64,000 bases of DNA from Indolivaga macrotermitis (GCF_900128985.1 NZ_FQUC01000017.1:28984-92983); one strand, 5' to 3'; positions 7,650-18,164 are shown, counted from the first letter of the stretch. Notes: generated by a model from the sequence alone, not told the origin. Made by a program: numbers and translations.

Positions 7650-10235
7650 TCAGAAACCCATCCCTAAATTAATATAAAAACGCCCTCCGTCCTTTGACCC
7701 GAAATAAGAAAATTTACCGGTATATTTTTTGAAAAACGTAAGCCAGAAACCTCCTCCGCATGAAGTATGCCAGTCTTTTGACGATTCTTCGGGATACCAG
7801 ACACGGCCGTAGTCAAATCCTGCAAATATTCCGTAATCCAACGGTGTAAATGGGTTGTCGAGCCGCCCTAAGTCTAACCGAAGGTCGGTAAACTGATAAT
7901 ATGATTGTTTCCCGACAAAACGGTTATCCCGGTATCCTCTCAGCTTAACTGTCGAAGCCTGATAGAACTCATATTTATCAGTAAACAAAACATTGCCATT
8001 CAGTTCGGTGGCAAAGACAAGCCGGTCTGTGATATTAACATTGACACCTCCACTAGCTTTCCAGTAAGTAAAGTTCCGGTCTGCTTCGCCCAGATTCAGC
8101 TTCCAACCCAAAGTAGTAGAAAATTGAACTTTAGAAACTGTCTCCGATAGCTCCTTACCTATTTCGTAAGTTAACCCCAGATCCAGAAATGTTTTGCTCT
8201 TGAATATCGGATCGCCATGTTCATATATCTGATTGATATAACGTCCCTCATCGTATTTATCTTTTAGCTGGAAGAGCTCAAAAGATGCAGTTCCGACTAA
8301 ACGGTGTTTTTCGTTTAATCGCCAGTAAAGAGAGGGCGCAATATTGTATTTGTCTATTTTAACCTGATTAAAGCTATTTTTCTCATCTTTATATCCCGGC
8401 GTATGGTTACCAAATCCAAAGAAGTTATAGAAATTATTAGGTGTACTTAATGAAGCTTGTACAATAAGATTGAATCGTTCGTCAAACGGAGGGAAGAAGC
8501 CCAGATACGAAAACCCCTGGGCATAATTAAACCCTAAACGGTGGCGATATGTATAAGGCACTCTTTTGAAACCATACATTGTATATGTGGCATAAGCTCC
8601 AAGCGACAACCCTAAATCAGAATCATATATACCCATGGGAGTAAAATCAAATGTACTGTACTTCAATTTCTGATAGTCGTATTGATGTACACTCTCTACA
8701 TCAGTCAGAAGTACCTTTGCATTGTTTAAGGTATCTGCCTCCTTTTTGTAGTTTTTATAATCGTAAATCTTGATCCGATTACCGTCTTCTACATTATACG
8801 AATTATTACCTTTTCCTCCTATCAGCAATACGGGTATCGATTTTTTCCGGTCGCCCTTCACTTCAAACCTGTCATCTCCGTCCAAACCATATATCCATAT
8901 CTCCGAACTGCGTTCATTAAATACTTTCTGGTACTGAGACTTTATTACACTATCGTTAGATATACTAATCAATAATGAATCTTTTGACAATTGTTCTATC
9001 TCAAAATGGTCATCACCTGTAGTTCCGACTATTACCGGAGTTTTTTGAAGAAAGTCGTAATAATTACCTGCTATTTCGGCTAATTGAGACTTCCTTTTTT
9101 TCAGATCCGATTTAATCTTTTCGGTTTCCGCTCCCCTTATCTCTTCGGGAAAGCGATCGAAAGCCTCATTTATTTTGCCGTCGGTCAGTTCACTCTGGAT
9201 CAACTTAGCTTCCTTTAGCCACACATCTTTTCCGCTCCTGCTCGTCAGAGTAACATCTAATGCCAACCCCAGAGAATTACTCCTTTTCGCTTTTTTGAAC
9301 TCATCGTCGTAATTCGATATACTACCGAGGTTTAAAACCCCAAGCATGGGCTTCAAAAACAGTCCGTCCACTTTGGTAAAAGCATGGTTACGATCGATGA
9401 CAATGGGTGAAAACACCAAACTATCTCCATGCTGTTTTTCCCGCCAACGCCAGTTCTCGGGTATCCTGTTCCAGTCTCCGATCAGCATAGCCAGTAAACA
9501 TTCTCTGATATACTCTTCCTGATCTACAAAATAGGACTTGTTTTCCCGCATCTTTTTCAGAACCTCATCCGTCGTTCGTATTGTCGAATCCTGCGAAAAA
9601 GCCTTCAGGTCATACAGCGCAACTAACCTATCACTAATACAAGTACCATCTGCAACGGTATCGGTAGTTGCATTCTTTGGTATATAATATAAATGAGGAT
9701 TATAAGATGACAGATTCAAATCGCTTGCCAAATGGTCGGCTACCAAAAACGAATAAGGATTGGTTATTGTATAGGCATCTCCGATGAATTTATCGAGATA
9801 CGTTTCTTTAAACTCTTTTTTGTTATATATATCCTGAAAAAAAGACGATTGCCAGAATGTGGTTGATCCCCCGACTAGCTTTATCAAAAATAACTCTCCT
9901 TGAGCATTTTTCATAAATAGTCCATTAGCATGAGGTACTTGTTTTACAAGACTTAGCCCTCCATGTGTCATCAACAAATCGACAATTGGTACACGCACCG
10001 GAGTAAGATAGATATCCCGGTAATGAGTCCCCCAGAGCGTATTATAGAAATCACTATGTTGGAATGCCCCTTTCGGATAAATTGATTTCAGTATAAAATC
10101 AGGCTCTTCTCCCTGACGCTTTTCTCCATACAACTGTGTAAATATAGTACCATACAACAACAATACAAACACACTGACTATACGCAGATTTCTCCTCAAT
10201 TTTCTATCAATCACAGACATGTATCCTATGAGCAT
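7650..10235 (-). CDS. Large outer-membrane protein: kinase-like region plus BamA/D15-type barrel
   Basis: An 861-residue protein with an N-terminal hydrophobic signal or anchor (about residues 15-35, IVSVFVLLLYGTIFTQL). A middle part carries IGDWNRIPENWRW (about 253-265) and SPIVIDRNHAFTKVDG, resembling the GDWDRH...DRD signature known to me from Bacteroidetes surface-antigen proteins. That signature recalls the catalytic region of HipA/FAM20-like kinases. The C-terminal third is rich in alternating aromatic strands and ends in phenylalanine (NLGMGF), as expected for a D15/BamA-like outer-membrane barrel. No substrate can be named. It stands alone between rpmB and a divergent radical SAM gene. 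Barrel assignment is fairly sure; kinase likeness is tentative. Confidence 0.7.
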   Translation of the reverse strand: MLIGYMSVIDRKLRRNLRIVSVFVLLLYGTIFTQLYGEKRQGEEPDFILKSIYPKGAFQHSDFYNTLWGTHYRDIYLTPVRVPIVDLLMTHGGLSLVKQVPHANGLFMKNAQGELFLIKLVGGSTTFWQSSFFQDIYNKKEFKETYLDKFIGDAYTITNPYSFLVADHLASDLNLSSYNPHLYYIPKNATTDTVADGTCISDRLVALYDLKAFSQDSTIRTTDEVLKKMRENKSYFVDQEEYIRECLLAMLIGDWNRIPENWRWREKQHGDSLVFSPIVIDRNHAFTKVDGLFLKPMLGVLNLGSISNYDDEFKKAKRSNSLGLALDVTLTSRSGKDVWLKEAKLIQSELTDGKINEAFDRFPEEIRGAETEKIKSDLKKRKSQLAEIAGNYYDFLQKTPVIVGTTGDDHFEIEQLSKDSLLISISNDSVIKSQYQKVFNERSSEIWIYGLDGDDRFEVKGDRKKSIPVLLIGGKGNNSYNVEDGNRIKIYDYKNYKKEADTLNNAKVLLTDVESVHQYDYQKLKYSTFDFTPMGIYDSDLGLSLGAYATYTMYGFKRVPYTYRHRLGFNYAQGFSYLGFFPPFDERFNLIVQASLSTPNNFYNFFGFGNHTPGYKDEKNSFNQVKIDKYNIAPSLYWRLNEKHRLVGTASFELFQLKDKYDEGRYINQIYEHGDPIFKSKTFLDLGLTYEIGKELSETVSKVQFSTTLGWKLNLGEADRNFTYWKASGGVNVNITDRLVFATELNGNVLFTDKYEFYQASTVKLRGYRDNRFVGKQSYYQFTDLRLDLGRLDNPFTPLDYGIFAGFDYGRVWYPEESSKDWHTSCGGGFWLTFFKKYTGKFSYFGSKDGGRFYINLGMGF

Positions 10236-10359
10236 TTTATTTGATTTACTTATCCCAGTATCTGCCGGTTATTATTTATAGCCTGCCATACGAAACAAAG
10301 ATAATTTAAAAAGAATAAACACATCGGGGGGCTTATATGTTTATTATCGAACAAATAAG

Positions 10360-10367
10360 TAACTTTG
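10360..10367 (+). promoter_or_regulatory. -7 element deciding the radical SAM gene start
   Basis: TAACTTTG matches TAnnTTTG and lies 27 nt before the ATG at 10394. Because it is downstream of the in-frame ATG at 10337, it argues that translation starts at 10394. Confidence 0.6.
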
Positions 10368-10393
10368 CTGCATATTTCTTGCTAAAACATTCA

Positions 10394-11320
10394 ATGATAA
10401 ATAAACCATATAAAGAATTCGGTGATTTTCTGAATACCCATTTCCCCTATAAAGTACAAAAGATATCTATCAATGCCGGATTTACATGTCCCAACAGGGA
10501 TGGATCCAAGGCTGTAGGAGGATGTACTTATTGCAATAACCAAAGTTTCAGTCCGGGTTACGGAGGCAAGCAACGTTCCGTTACCGACCAACTCCGTGAC
10601 GGTATTGCTTTCTTTTCGCACAAGTATCCCGAAATGAAGTATCTCGCCTACTTTCAATCATATACAAACACCTACGATAGCATAGACAAACTGATCGGTC
10701 TATACGAAGAAGCCCTCAATTACCCTAATGTAGTAGGCATAATAATAGGAACACGTCCCGATTGTATGCCTCCGGAACTCCTCGAATATTTCGGTAAATT
10801 AAAAGACCGGTGCTTTCTTATGATTGAATACGGAATAGAATCGACACTCAATTCTACTCTCGAATTTATCAACCGCGGACATACATATGCCGAAAGTGTA
10901 GATGCTATAGAAAAAACTGCTGCAAAAGGGATTTATACCGGAGCGCATATGATACTCGGCCTGCCCGGAGAAAGCAGAGAAGACACTCTTTCTCATGCCG
11001 ATAAATTGTCTGAACTGCCATTAACAACATTGAAGATACACCAGCTTCAACTGATACGGGGTACAGCTATGGCACGGCAATATAGAGAGCATCCCGAATG
11101 GTTTAATCTCTTTGAAGTAGATGATTATATAAATCTTTGTATTGATTTTGCCGAGCGGCTGAATCCTGATTTTATAATAGAAAGGTTTGTTTCGCAATCT
11201 CCAAAATCATTACTTATAGCTCCCGATTGGGGTTTGAAAAATTTCGAATTTACAACAAAAGTATTGAAAAGGTTTGCTGAACGGAAAACATGGCAGGGAA
11301 GACTGTACAATAAAAAGTAA
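10394..11320 (+). CDS. TIGR01212/YhcC-type radical SAM protein
   Basis: A radical SAM protein of the YhcC/TIGR01212 family, of uncertain substrate. From the ATG at 10394 it has 308 residues (MINKPYKEFGDFLNTHF...). The cluster ligands are in GFTCPNRDGSKAVGGCTYC (CX11CX2C, the spacing typical of this family rather than CX3CX2C). Other blocks are YFQSYTNTYDSIDKLIGLY, IIGTRPDCMP, MIEYGIES and GAHMILGLPGES. An upstream in-frame ATG at 10337 would add 19 hydrophobic residues, but the promoter inside that stretch argues against it. It is convergent with the AsmA-like gene, with 4 nt between the stops. Confidence 0.9.
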   Translation: MINKPYKEFGDFLNTHFPYKVQKISINAGFTCPNRDGSKAVGGCTYCNNQSFSPGYGGKQRSVTDQLRDGIAFFSHKYPEMKYLAYFQSYTNTYDSIDKLIGLYEEALNYPNVVGIIIGTRPDCMPPELLEYFGKLKDRCFLMIEYGIESTLNSTLEFINRGHTYAESVDAIEKTAAKGIYTGAHMILGLPGESREDTLSHADKLSELPLTTLKIHQLQLIRGTAMARQYREHPEWFNLFEVDDYINLCIDFAERLNPDFIIERFVSQSPKSLLIAPDWGLKNFEFTTKVLKRFAERKTWQGRLYNKK

Positions 11321-11324
11321 CTTC

Positions 11325-14300
11325 TTATTCTTTCTCCGGTTCTGGTTTATCCTTGTCTTTGTTTCGTTTAAACAGGTTCTTCACTTTTCCCACAAAACCT
11401 ACGACTTTCTTCATAAAGTTTTGTTTGCCTTGTGATACGCCCACTGATTCTACAACAGGAGGCTGCAATATTTGCCAAAAGTAATTAAAAGTGGAATGGT
11501 ACGGGTCCCGCACTATCTCAGAACGAATTTGACGGGGTTTTCTGGCTTTTCCCCTTTTTATATCCGGATTATCTTTTTTCAAGACAGCATTTGCAGCCCT
11601 ACTTATCAATTTATTTTCAATCAGTAGCCCATTCTGGTTCTTCAATACCGATATGTGCAGATTATTATAAAGGAACAGCATATCTACCGTTGCACCCTTA
11701 CTTGTCGCGTCAGTAGAAAAAGTAAGATCACGGACAATTCCACTTTCAACCCGTGCAGGTGCTAAAGGTGTAATCAATTGATTCAGATCTTGTAAATTAA
11801 AATCCGATAACTTAGCTTTCAGTTTAAAATGATCTATTGCCGAATCGGCAGGTATCGCCCACTCTGCTGTAAAATATCCTGTACCCATCAGTTTTCCATC
11901 GGCTAATAAGGTCATGTGGTGATTCTGATACTTGGCTTTATTAGTAAAATCGGATATGCGTCCGTTCATTTCCGTAAAAAAAATCTTCCCCGGTTCTGTG
12001 CCATTTTTAGGCAGCTCTTCATATACCACATTGAAGTTCGTTACATCCAGACTATCTACGTTAAATACAACAGGTACTTTATATAAGCCTTCGTATATAA
12101 AAGGCATAATATTATGTTCTATTTCAATTTTCTGGTTTTTATAATTTAGCAGATCTACATTTTTTACACTTAATAAACTCGCATTGAGTTCTTTTCTCAT
12201 AAAGTAGGTTGTAAAATCAATTCCCGACAGTGTTACATTATCTACTTTTACATCAAACCAGTCTTTATTCCGGGGATGATAATACGCAAATTCCTGTTTC
12301 GGAAAAGCAGCGTCCAAATGTATTTTGTCCAAGCGAAACAGACCTTTGCTTTTACTCAGTTCTACATTCCCTATTTTCATCGTATAGTAACCATTGTCAA
12401 CCGGAAAATGAATATCTTCTGTTTTGAAATCGAAATCATCCAGTTTAAAATCTCTTTTTTCTGCATTCACATCCAGCCCCTTAAATTTCAAGGTCGTTGT
12501 ATTTAGCTTTTGATGCACATCCGTTCTCCCTGCCAAAGCGCTTTTATAATCTATGGCAGCTTCTGATATATTAAAATTGCCAATAGAAATCAGTGGAGCC
12601 AACTCCCTCAGTTGATCATATAAATCCGCATCATTATCTGATTTTAATCCCGAATCAGGAGATGTCCTCAATGTCTGGGCTATTTTAATTGCCGGAGCAT
12701 CTATAATCAGATTGTCCATCCGAAATACGGACCCAGTCTGGTCAATTCCGTCTAATAACATTTGGCGGGTTGCAAAACCAAATTCGAGATCGGGTTGTTC
12801 CAGATTGATACCGATATCGGTAACCTTGATATTATTGATTTTCAGAGGTAACTTCGCCGTTTTCCCCTTTTCACTCTTTCGCGATACAGATGTTTTCTGT
12901 AATCCTGATTTTCGAATATCTACTTGTGGTGTTAGTATATCCAGTTTATTTACAGATATACCAAGATAACTATTCCAAACCAGATTATCCAGATATAGAT
13001 TCTTTGATAGCACCTGTATACTGTCTTTCAATACTTTATCAATATAAGAAACCGCTGCATCCGACACATTGGCTTTGAAAACCGCCAGGTCAAATTCCTC
13101 TGATTTTGAGCCTTTTGTCCGGTTACCCACCTCACTATCCCCTGTCTTAACGACTCTTATTCTAGGAGCTTTCAGATCAAATAACCCAAACGTGATTTTC
13201 TGCTTCTTTTTGAATGGGTTATAATTGATATCGCGAATATCAATGAAAGGTGAACTAAAGCCAATATATGTATCCGGAGCTTTTGTCCATGTATTCTCTT
13301 GTGGTATAAGCTGTACATCCCTTAAATATAGGCGGCCTTTCATTCCTGTCAGTAGCCCTTCTTTTATTTTTAACCGGTATTCTTTGCCGGGCAATAAGTT
13401 GTCAAACCTTTCGAAACGAAGCCGGAAATTATCAAAAGTAAAATATGTTCCCGAGTTTTCGATAGTCTCTTTGTTTATCAACAGGTTTGTTGCGTTAAAA
13501 TCGACTTTAGGCAAATATAAATTAAGCTCACCTTTTACCGACTTATCCCGCAGCCTGACATTCGCATTATTAATTCTTACATTATCTATTGATAAATGAT
13601 TAAAGAAAGGCGATATGACATTCAGATTCTGTAAAGGATCATCAACCGCAGAATCTTCTGGATTGTCAACCGACTTCGATTTTCGGGAAGGCATTTTCAC
13701 ATATTCTATTTTAGGAGCGTCTACCGAAAATAGATTTGCTTTGATCCCTTTTTCGTACTGAATACCTGAAACTGTTATAGAATCGATCGAACCCGAAATA
13801 TAATCGTATTTCGTTTTTGTTGTTATAGGCGATAACTTCACTCCGGCAATCTGAAAGCGTCCCAGCACGGTATTCAATAACAATTCGTCGACCTCTATAT
13901 TCTGATTTTTTGTATTTACATTACCTTGTATTCCACGTGCATCTATCGCAAAGCCATCTGAATATAGAAACCTTTGCTTCCTGTCTGCTTCGGGATCTAC
14001 TATGAAATGATATGCTGCGAAATTAAAATTATCCAGTGTATAAATATCAACCGTATCCTTATCTCTGTTCGTATATTGCAAACGGGCTGTATTTACTCCT
14101 ATCTCATCTATAGTAATGCTGTTGAATAAAGGAGAAACCATTGCATATAATGTCCAGGAGAGAACAGCCGGTTCTTTTCTCTGTTTACTTTGCTTATTTT
14201 CAGCGAGAGTATCTTTCTTATTTGCTTTTTGTAAGTTAAAGTATTTGATTTCTGAATCTCTTACCTCAAATAAACGGGCTTTAAGATTATTCAGAGCATC

Positions 14301-15188
14301 CTCTCTATTAAAATATACACCTTCCAGACGGATAGATTTGACTCTCGATTCAACATAACTTTCGGGGAGTTCATTATTTTGTATCCACAACTGCTTTTGC
14401 GGAATCAGGTCTACATTCTCTATATTAATAATAGAGTCTACCGTATTTAATTCTATCTTGTCAGTATTAAAAACGAACTGATTATTAGATAATAACACCT
14501 GAGGTCGATTAGTCGTAAAATCAAAATTATCACAGTATAATAGCTTACCGGATTCGAAAGAATCTTCATCCAGACGGAATCCGTAGGCATGAAAGCTCAC
14601 ATCCTTCAGGGCATAAGTGGAAGTTGACGAACCATCGAATGAAGAATATACAACATGGGCATGTTCCATATTCATTTTCTTTACCGTCAGCACATCAATA
14701 TATGGAGAAATCAGGTCATGCAAAGTTTGATTGGAAGTGTTTTTTGTTTTCTTTTCAAAACGATCCGAATACTGTGAATCAAAAATTTCGACAACCGGAT
14801 TCTGAATCTCGAACAACCGGAAATTCAACTTTTTGTAATTGAATCTCCACGTCAGGTTAATCCCTTCGAAATGAATAGAACCAACATATATTTTAAAATA
14901 AGTAGAGGGCAAACTGTCTTTAGCCGCCCACTCTTTGAAAGTTGCTGTATCGGGTACAAACTGAATATTCTCGATCCGGAGAGAACCGTCAATAATCCCT
15001 ACTGACAGGTCGCTGAACTGCATATCGTAAAATCCGTTGGTAGCTAAATAAACCTCCTTACTGAGTTCACTTTTCAGATAATTCTCCAGTTTGTTCTTTA
15101 GATACCAGTTCGCAATAGTCCCTCCAACTATTAAAAATAAAATAATAGTGAGACTTATTTTTAATACTCTACGCTTTTTTCTCCCCAT
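11325..15188 (-). CDS. Giant AsmA/TamB-like membrane-anchored protein
   Basis: A 1287-residue protein with one N-terminal membrane anchor (about residues 9-30, KISLTIILFLIVGGTIANWY) and a very long periplasmic part. That part has repeating beta-rich units of the AsmA/DUF748 type (for example LSVGIIDGSLRIENIQFVPD, then many copies of the pattern hydrophobic-strand, D/N, I-x-N). It ends in a Lys/Glu-rich tail. Proteins of this superfamily bridge inner and outer membrane and are implicated in phospholipid transport and outer-membrane homeostasis; that role here is inference. It stands alone, 110 nt downstream of the receptor gene and on the same strand. Confidence 0.75.
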   Translation of the reverse strand: MGRKKRRVLKISLTIILFLIVGGTIANWYLKNKLENYLKSELSKEVYLATNGFYDMQFSDLSVGIIDGSLRIENIQFVPDTATFKEWAAKDSLPSTYFKIYVGSIHFEGINLTWRFNYKKLNFRLFEIQNPVVEIFDSQYSDRFEKKTKNTSNQTLHDLISPYIDVLTVKKMNMEHAHVVYSSFDGSSTSTYALKDVSFHAYGFRLDEDSFESGKLLYCDNFDFTTNRPQVLLSNNQFVFNTDKIELNTVDSIINIENVDLIPQKQLWIQNNELPESYVESRVKSIRLEGVYFNREDALNNLKARLFEVRDSEIKYFNLQKANKKDTLAENKQSKQRKEPAVLSWTLYAMVSPLFNSITIDEIGVNTARLQYTNRDKDTVDIYTLDNFNFAAYHFIVDPEADRKQRFLYSDGFAIDARGIQGNVNTKNQNIEVDELLLNTVLGRFQIAGVKLSPITTKTKYDYISGSIDSITVSGIQYEKGIKANLFSVDAPKIEYVKMPSRKSKSVDNPEDSAVDDPLQNLNVISPFFNHLSIDNVRINNANVRLRDKSVKGELNLYLPKVDFNATNLLINKETIENSGTYFTFDNFRLRFERFDNLLPGKEYRLKIKEGLLTGMKGRLYLRDVQLIPQENTWTKAPDTYIGFSSPFIDIRDINYNPFKKKQKITFGLFDLKAPRIRVVKTGDSEVGNRTKGSKSEEFDLAVFKANVSDAAVSYIDKVLKDSIQVLSKNLYLDNLVWNSYLGISVNKLDILTPQVDIRKSGLQKTSVSRKSEKGKTAKLPLKINNIKVTDIGINLEQPDLEFGFATRQMLLDGIDQTGSVFRMDNLIIDAPAIKIAQTLRTSPDSGLKSDNDADLYDQLRELAPLISIGNFNISEAAIDYKSALAGRTDVHQKLNTTTLKFKGLDVNAEKRDFKLDDFDFKTEDIHFPVDNGYYTMKIGNVELSKSKGLFRLDKIHLDAAFPKQEFAYYHPRNKDWFDVKVDNVTLSGIDFTTYFMRKELNASLLSVKNVDLLNYKNQKIEIEHNIMPFIYEGLYKVPVVFNVDSLDVTNFNVVYEELPKNGTEPGKIFFTEMNGRISDFTNKAKYQNHHMTLLADGKLMGTGYFTAEWAIPADSAIDHFKLKAKLSDFNLQDLNQLITPLAPARVESGIVRDLTFSTDATSKGATVDMLFLYNNLHISVLKNQNGLLIENKLISRAANAVLKKDNPDIKRGKARKPRQIRSEIVRDPYHSTFNYFWQILQPPVVESVGVSQGKQNFMKKVVGFVGKVKNLFKRNKDKDKPEPEKE

Positions 15189-15298
15189 AAATGGGCTCTG
15201 TTAAATACAAATTTAGGACAATATAATAAATATTCGTTATCTATTTAACAGAGCTTGACGTATATTGTTTAGATATGACAGTGAAGAGAACTGCTTTC

Positions 15299-17764
15299 TT
15301 ATTGCTGTCCGCCCCCTGACTGTTCGGCAGATCCGCCCCCCATCGCGTCATCATTATTAATACTTCTGGCAGCTTTCTTTATCTGTGCCTTCATCTCTCC
15401 GAAACGGTATGACACAGAGAAGTTAAATGATTGGTTCTTATTATAGTTTATACTTTCTGCAAGGTATTCGGTAGTGTGTTCTTTCCGTGTAAATTTCAAT
15501 TCTTTCTGGAAAGGATTCACTGCCGATACATTGAAAGTCAGCTTATCCGCCAGAAAACTCTTTGACAATCCGAAACTATGATAACTAAATCCACTTCTTT
15601 TCCCTAATAGATTCACATTTCCTGTCCGCCCTCCAAATCCTGCCGAAAATTTAAATGCTTGCGGAAAAGTATATTGAAAATTAGTAAACAGGCGACCGGT
15701 AAAACCTGTATTCGTCATCCATTCGCCAGGTGAACCATATCCTCTGATATCTGTATAACCGACTGATGTATTGGCTGTAAATCTGATTTTAGACATAGGT
15801 GTCCAGCTTACATAGTTAAAGAGCGAAACCTCACGCTTTTTCCCCACGTTGCCATAAGTCCTGATAATAGTATTTCCTTCAAGCCGTGTTACATCCTCAA
15901 CCGAGTTGTTTACAATATTATAGGACACACTGGTATTCATATTGAATTTAGGCGTAAACAAGCTATAATTCAAGTTGATGTTGTGTGATTTAACAGCATC
16001 CAGATCGGGATTTCCATATGAAATAGTGGTCGTATCCGAAGAGTTTACATACGGATTCAGTTGCCAGATTCCGGGACGGGATATACGCATATTATATCCT
16101 AATCTGATTGTTTGGGAAGTAGCCAACTGATACGAAACCGTTGCTGATGGTACTATATTAGAATAGTCTGTCTTGAAATTTTGTTCTGAATCCAGAGGGA
16201 ATCTTGCTTCGAGATTTGTTCCTTCATAACGGGCACCCGCTTTAAATCCCCATTTCTTTATCTTGGCTGTATATCCTAAATAGGCGGAAAATATATCCTG
16301 TTCATGTTTAAACTTATCATTCGACGATGCAATATCTGTCCAGACACCTGTCTCCGGATCATAGTCCTGCCGTCCACTACGGCTATCGCTTAAACGGATA
16401 ATATACTTCAATCCGGCTTCCAACGTATGGATTTTCGAAAAGGGAGTTGTATAATCTACCTGAAAGGTATGCTCTTTGGTGCTCCCATCTGAGTATTGAT
16501 CTGTTCCAAAATCTCTAAAAGCCAGTACATTTTCGTAAGCTACACGGGATGCCCAATCATCCGGCGATGTCTGGTACCGGTATGAAGCGGTAAACAACCT
16601 GTCTTTATTTTTTGCCGACGTGTTCTGATAATCGACTTTGACACTGGTAGAGCCATATGTATAATCGTTTACTGCATTTTGGTTATATTCCTGTTGGGTA
16701 ATATTACTCACATCCGCATATTTTGTTGTTCCATAAGACTTCGAAGTGCCATCGCCTCCATATTTGCTAAATCCGATATTAACCAGATTCAATGTATCTA
16801 TCTCGTAACTAAGCTCGCCTCCCCCGTATTGTCCGTTCCCTGAATATTTATTACGTCCGGTTGTTTCAACAAAATGCCTTTGTTCGACACCAAAATACTC
16901 TCTTGACGAAGACATATTAGACCAAGGGCTTTTGTAATCGTAATAATTATAATTACCCGTAAAACCTAGTTTTCCTTTTTTGAATGACAAAAACCCTCCC
17001 AGCCCGTATCCTCCACGGGTATCAGCACGTCCGTTTAAAGTAGCCGTGTAACCTCCCATAGAAGTTTCTTTATTGGTTATAATATTTATAATACCGGCAA
17101 GTCCTTCGGCATCGTATTTGGGTCCGGGGTCTGTTATCACTTCTATATTTTTAATAGAGCTGGCAGGCATACTTTTCAGTACATCCTTAGGATTACTGGC
17201 CAACATACTCGAGGGTTTTCCATCCAGATAAATTTTATAACTGGTCGACCCTTTCAATTCAATATTATCTTCGGCATCTATTGTTACCATCGGTACTTTT
17301 CTCAGCATATCCATGACATTACTCGTTTTCGAGTCGGGATCATCTTCCAGACTATAGGTAATTTTATCCATATCGACTTTTACCAATGGGCGCTGAGCCG
17401 ACACTACGACTTCCGACAACGTAGTCTTATCTCCTCTTAAAAAAATATTCCCGAGATCTACTGTATTTCCGCTACCTACGGAAAAAGCTTTCTCAACAGG
17501 TTCTTTGCCTAAATATTGAATATTCAAAACAAACTCGCCTTTCTTTGTCATAGCAAAGTTAAATGCGCCTCCATCGTCCGTTACCACAGCTTTCTCCAAG
17601 ACCGACGGCTTCCCTGCGGGCGTTATTCGTATTGTAGCATATGGTATTGTTTCTTGCGTAAGGGAATCCATCACAACTCCTTTTACGGTTACTTTCGATG
17701 TTTGGGAGAATGCTGTTATAGGTAATAGCAGCATAAGCAGATAGAGCGGGCGTATGATTTTCAT
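15299..17764 (-). CDS. Outer-membrane beta-barrel (TonB-receptor-like, OMP_b-brl_3) protein
   Basis: An 821-residue outer-membrane receptor-like protein. A signal peptide (MKIIRPLYLLMLLLPITAFS) is followed by a carboxypeptidase-regulatory-like domain (about 25-110, VKGVVMDSLTQETIPYATIR), a TonB-plug-like region (about 115-225, LSEVVVSAQRPLVKVDMDKI and ITDPGPKYDAEGLAGIINI) and a long barrel (to about 790). The last 30 residues are a Gly/Ser/Gln-rich tail after YRFGEM. The plug and barrel sequence suit the OMP_b-brl_3 group, whose substrates are mostly unknown. A -7-like TAAATTTG lies on the minus strand at 17834-17841, giving a leader of about 70 nt. It stands alone in its transcript. Confidence 0.85.
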   Translation of the reverse strand: MKIIRPLYLLMLLLPITAFSQTSKVTVKGVVMDSLTQETIPYATIRITPAGKPSVLEKAVVTDDGGAFNFAMTKKGEFVLNIQYLGKEPVEKAFSVGSGNTVDLGNIFLRGDKTTLSEVVVSAQRPLVKVDMDKITYSLEDDPDSKTSNVMDMLRKVPMVTIDAEDNIELKGSTSYKIYLDGKPSSMLASNPKDVLKSMPASSIKNIEVITDPGPKYDAEGLAGIINIITNKETSMGGYTATLNGRADTRGGYGLGGFLSFKKGKLGFTGNYNYYDYKSPWSNMSSSREYFGVEQRHFVETTGRNKYSGNGQYGGGELSYEIDTLNLVNIGFSKYGGDGTSKSYGTTKYADVSNITQQEYNQNAVNDYTYGSTSVKVDYQNTSAKNKDRLFTASYRYQTSPDDWASRVAYENVLAFRDFGTDQYSDGSTKEHTFQVDYTTPFSKIHTLEAGLKYIIRLSDSRSGRQDYDPETGVWTDIASSNDKFKHEQDIFSAYLGYTAKIKKWGFKAGARYEGTNLEARFPLDSEQNFKTDYSNIVPSATVSYQLATSQTIRLGYNMRISRPGIWQLNPYVNSSDTTTISYGNPDLDAVKSHNINLNYSLFTPKFNMNTSVSYNIVNNSVEDVTRLEGNTIIRTYGNVGKKREVSLFNYVSWTPMSKIRFTANTSVGYTDIRGYGSPGEWMTNTGFTGRLFTNFQYTFPQAFKFSAGFGGRTGNVNLLGKRSGFSYHSFGLSKSFLADKLTFNVSAVNPFQKELKFTRKEHTTEYLAESINYNKNQSFNFSVSYRFGEMKAQIKKAARSINNDDAMGGGSAEQSGGGQQ

Positions 17765-17833
17765 CTAAATGGTCTTTTAGGTTTAATTTTAAGGTTTATG
17801 GATGATAAATCCATCACTTTAAAAGTTGTTATT

Positions 17834-17841
17834 CAAATTTA
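17834..17841 (-). promoter_or_regulatory. -7 element for the OMP receptor gene
   Basis: On the minus strand TAAATTTG fits TAnnTTTG, 70 nt before the ATG at 17764. No -33 element is clear. Confidence 0.45.
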
Positions 17842-17949
17842 TATAGTGTCTGTTTTTAGTCTTATCCTAATTCTATACTTCCTGGGTTTGTGTTAATTTA
17901 TACTTTAATCTTTTACGGGCTACATTCCGTATAAGTTAATATTCTTTTA

Positions 17950-17957
17950 TACCTTTG
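17950..17957 (+). promoter_or_regulatory. -7 element for the MATE gene leader
   Basis: TACCTTTG followed by CA fits TAnnTTTG. A start just downstream would give a leader of about 240 nt before the MATE ATG, which contains several hairpins. Confidence 0.5.
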
Positions 17958-17961
17958 CACC

Positions 17962-18164
17962 TCTAAAATCGGCATAATTTTAGGTTAAATATAATAGAAT
18001 ATATGATATGTCGCAAATTGATTTAAATAATCACGATTATCAAGTCATTTTCACTCTTTTTTTTCTATTAGCTTTTAAAAGTATAAAATAAAAGCTCAAT
18101 TAACTATCAGTACATTTTTTCACGGAACGTTTTTTAAGGGGCAGAATCGCGTTTCCGTTTTTTT
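17962..18164 (+). promoter_or_regulatory. Structured 5' leader with terminator-like hairpin before MATE
   Basis: Between the -7 element and the MATE start I see three dyads: CTAAAAT/ATTTTAG (17962-17982), AGCTTTTA/TAAAAGCT near 18071-18097, and CGGAACG/CGTTTCCG (18123-18157). The last is followed by seven T residues (18158-18164). The last one has the form of an intrinsic terminator 40 nt upstream of the gene. This is the layout of an attenuator or riboswitch leader, but I recognise no known ligand-binding motif. Confidence 0.4.

Noticed and set aside
10337..10393. In-frame upstream ATG of the radical SAM gene
   Set aside because: A TAnnTTTG promoter box lies inside the extension (10360-10367), so the mRNA would start after this ATG.
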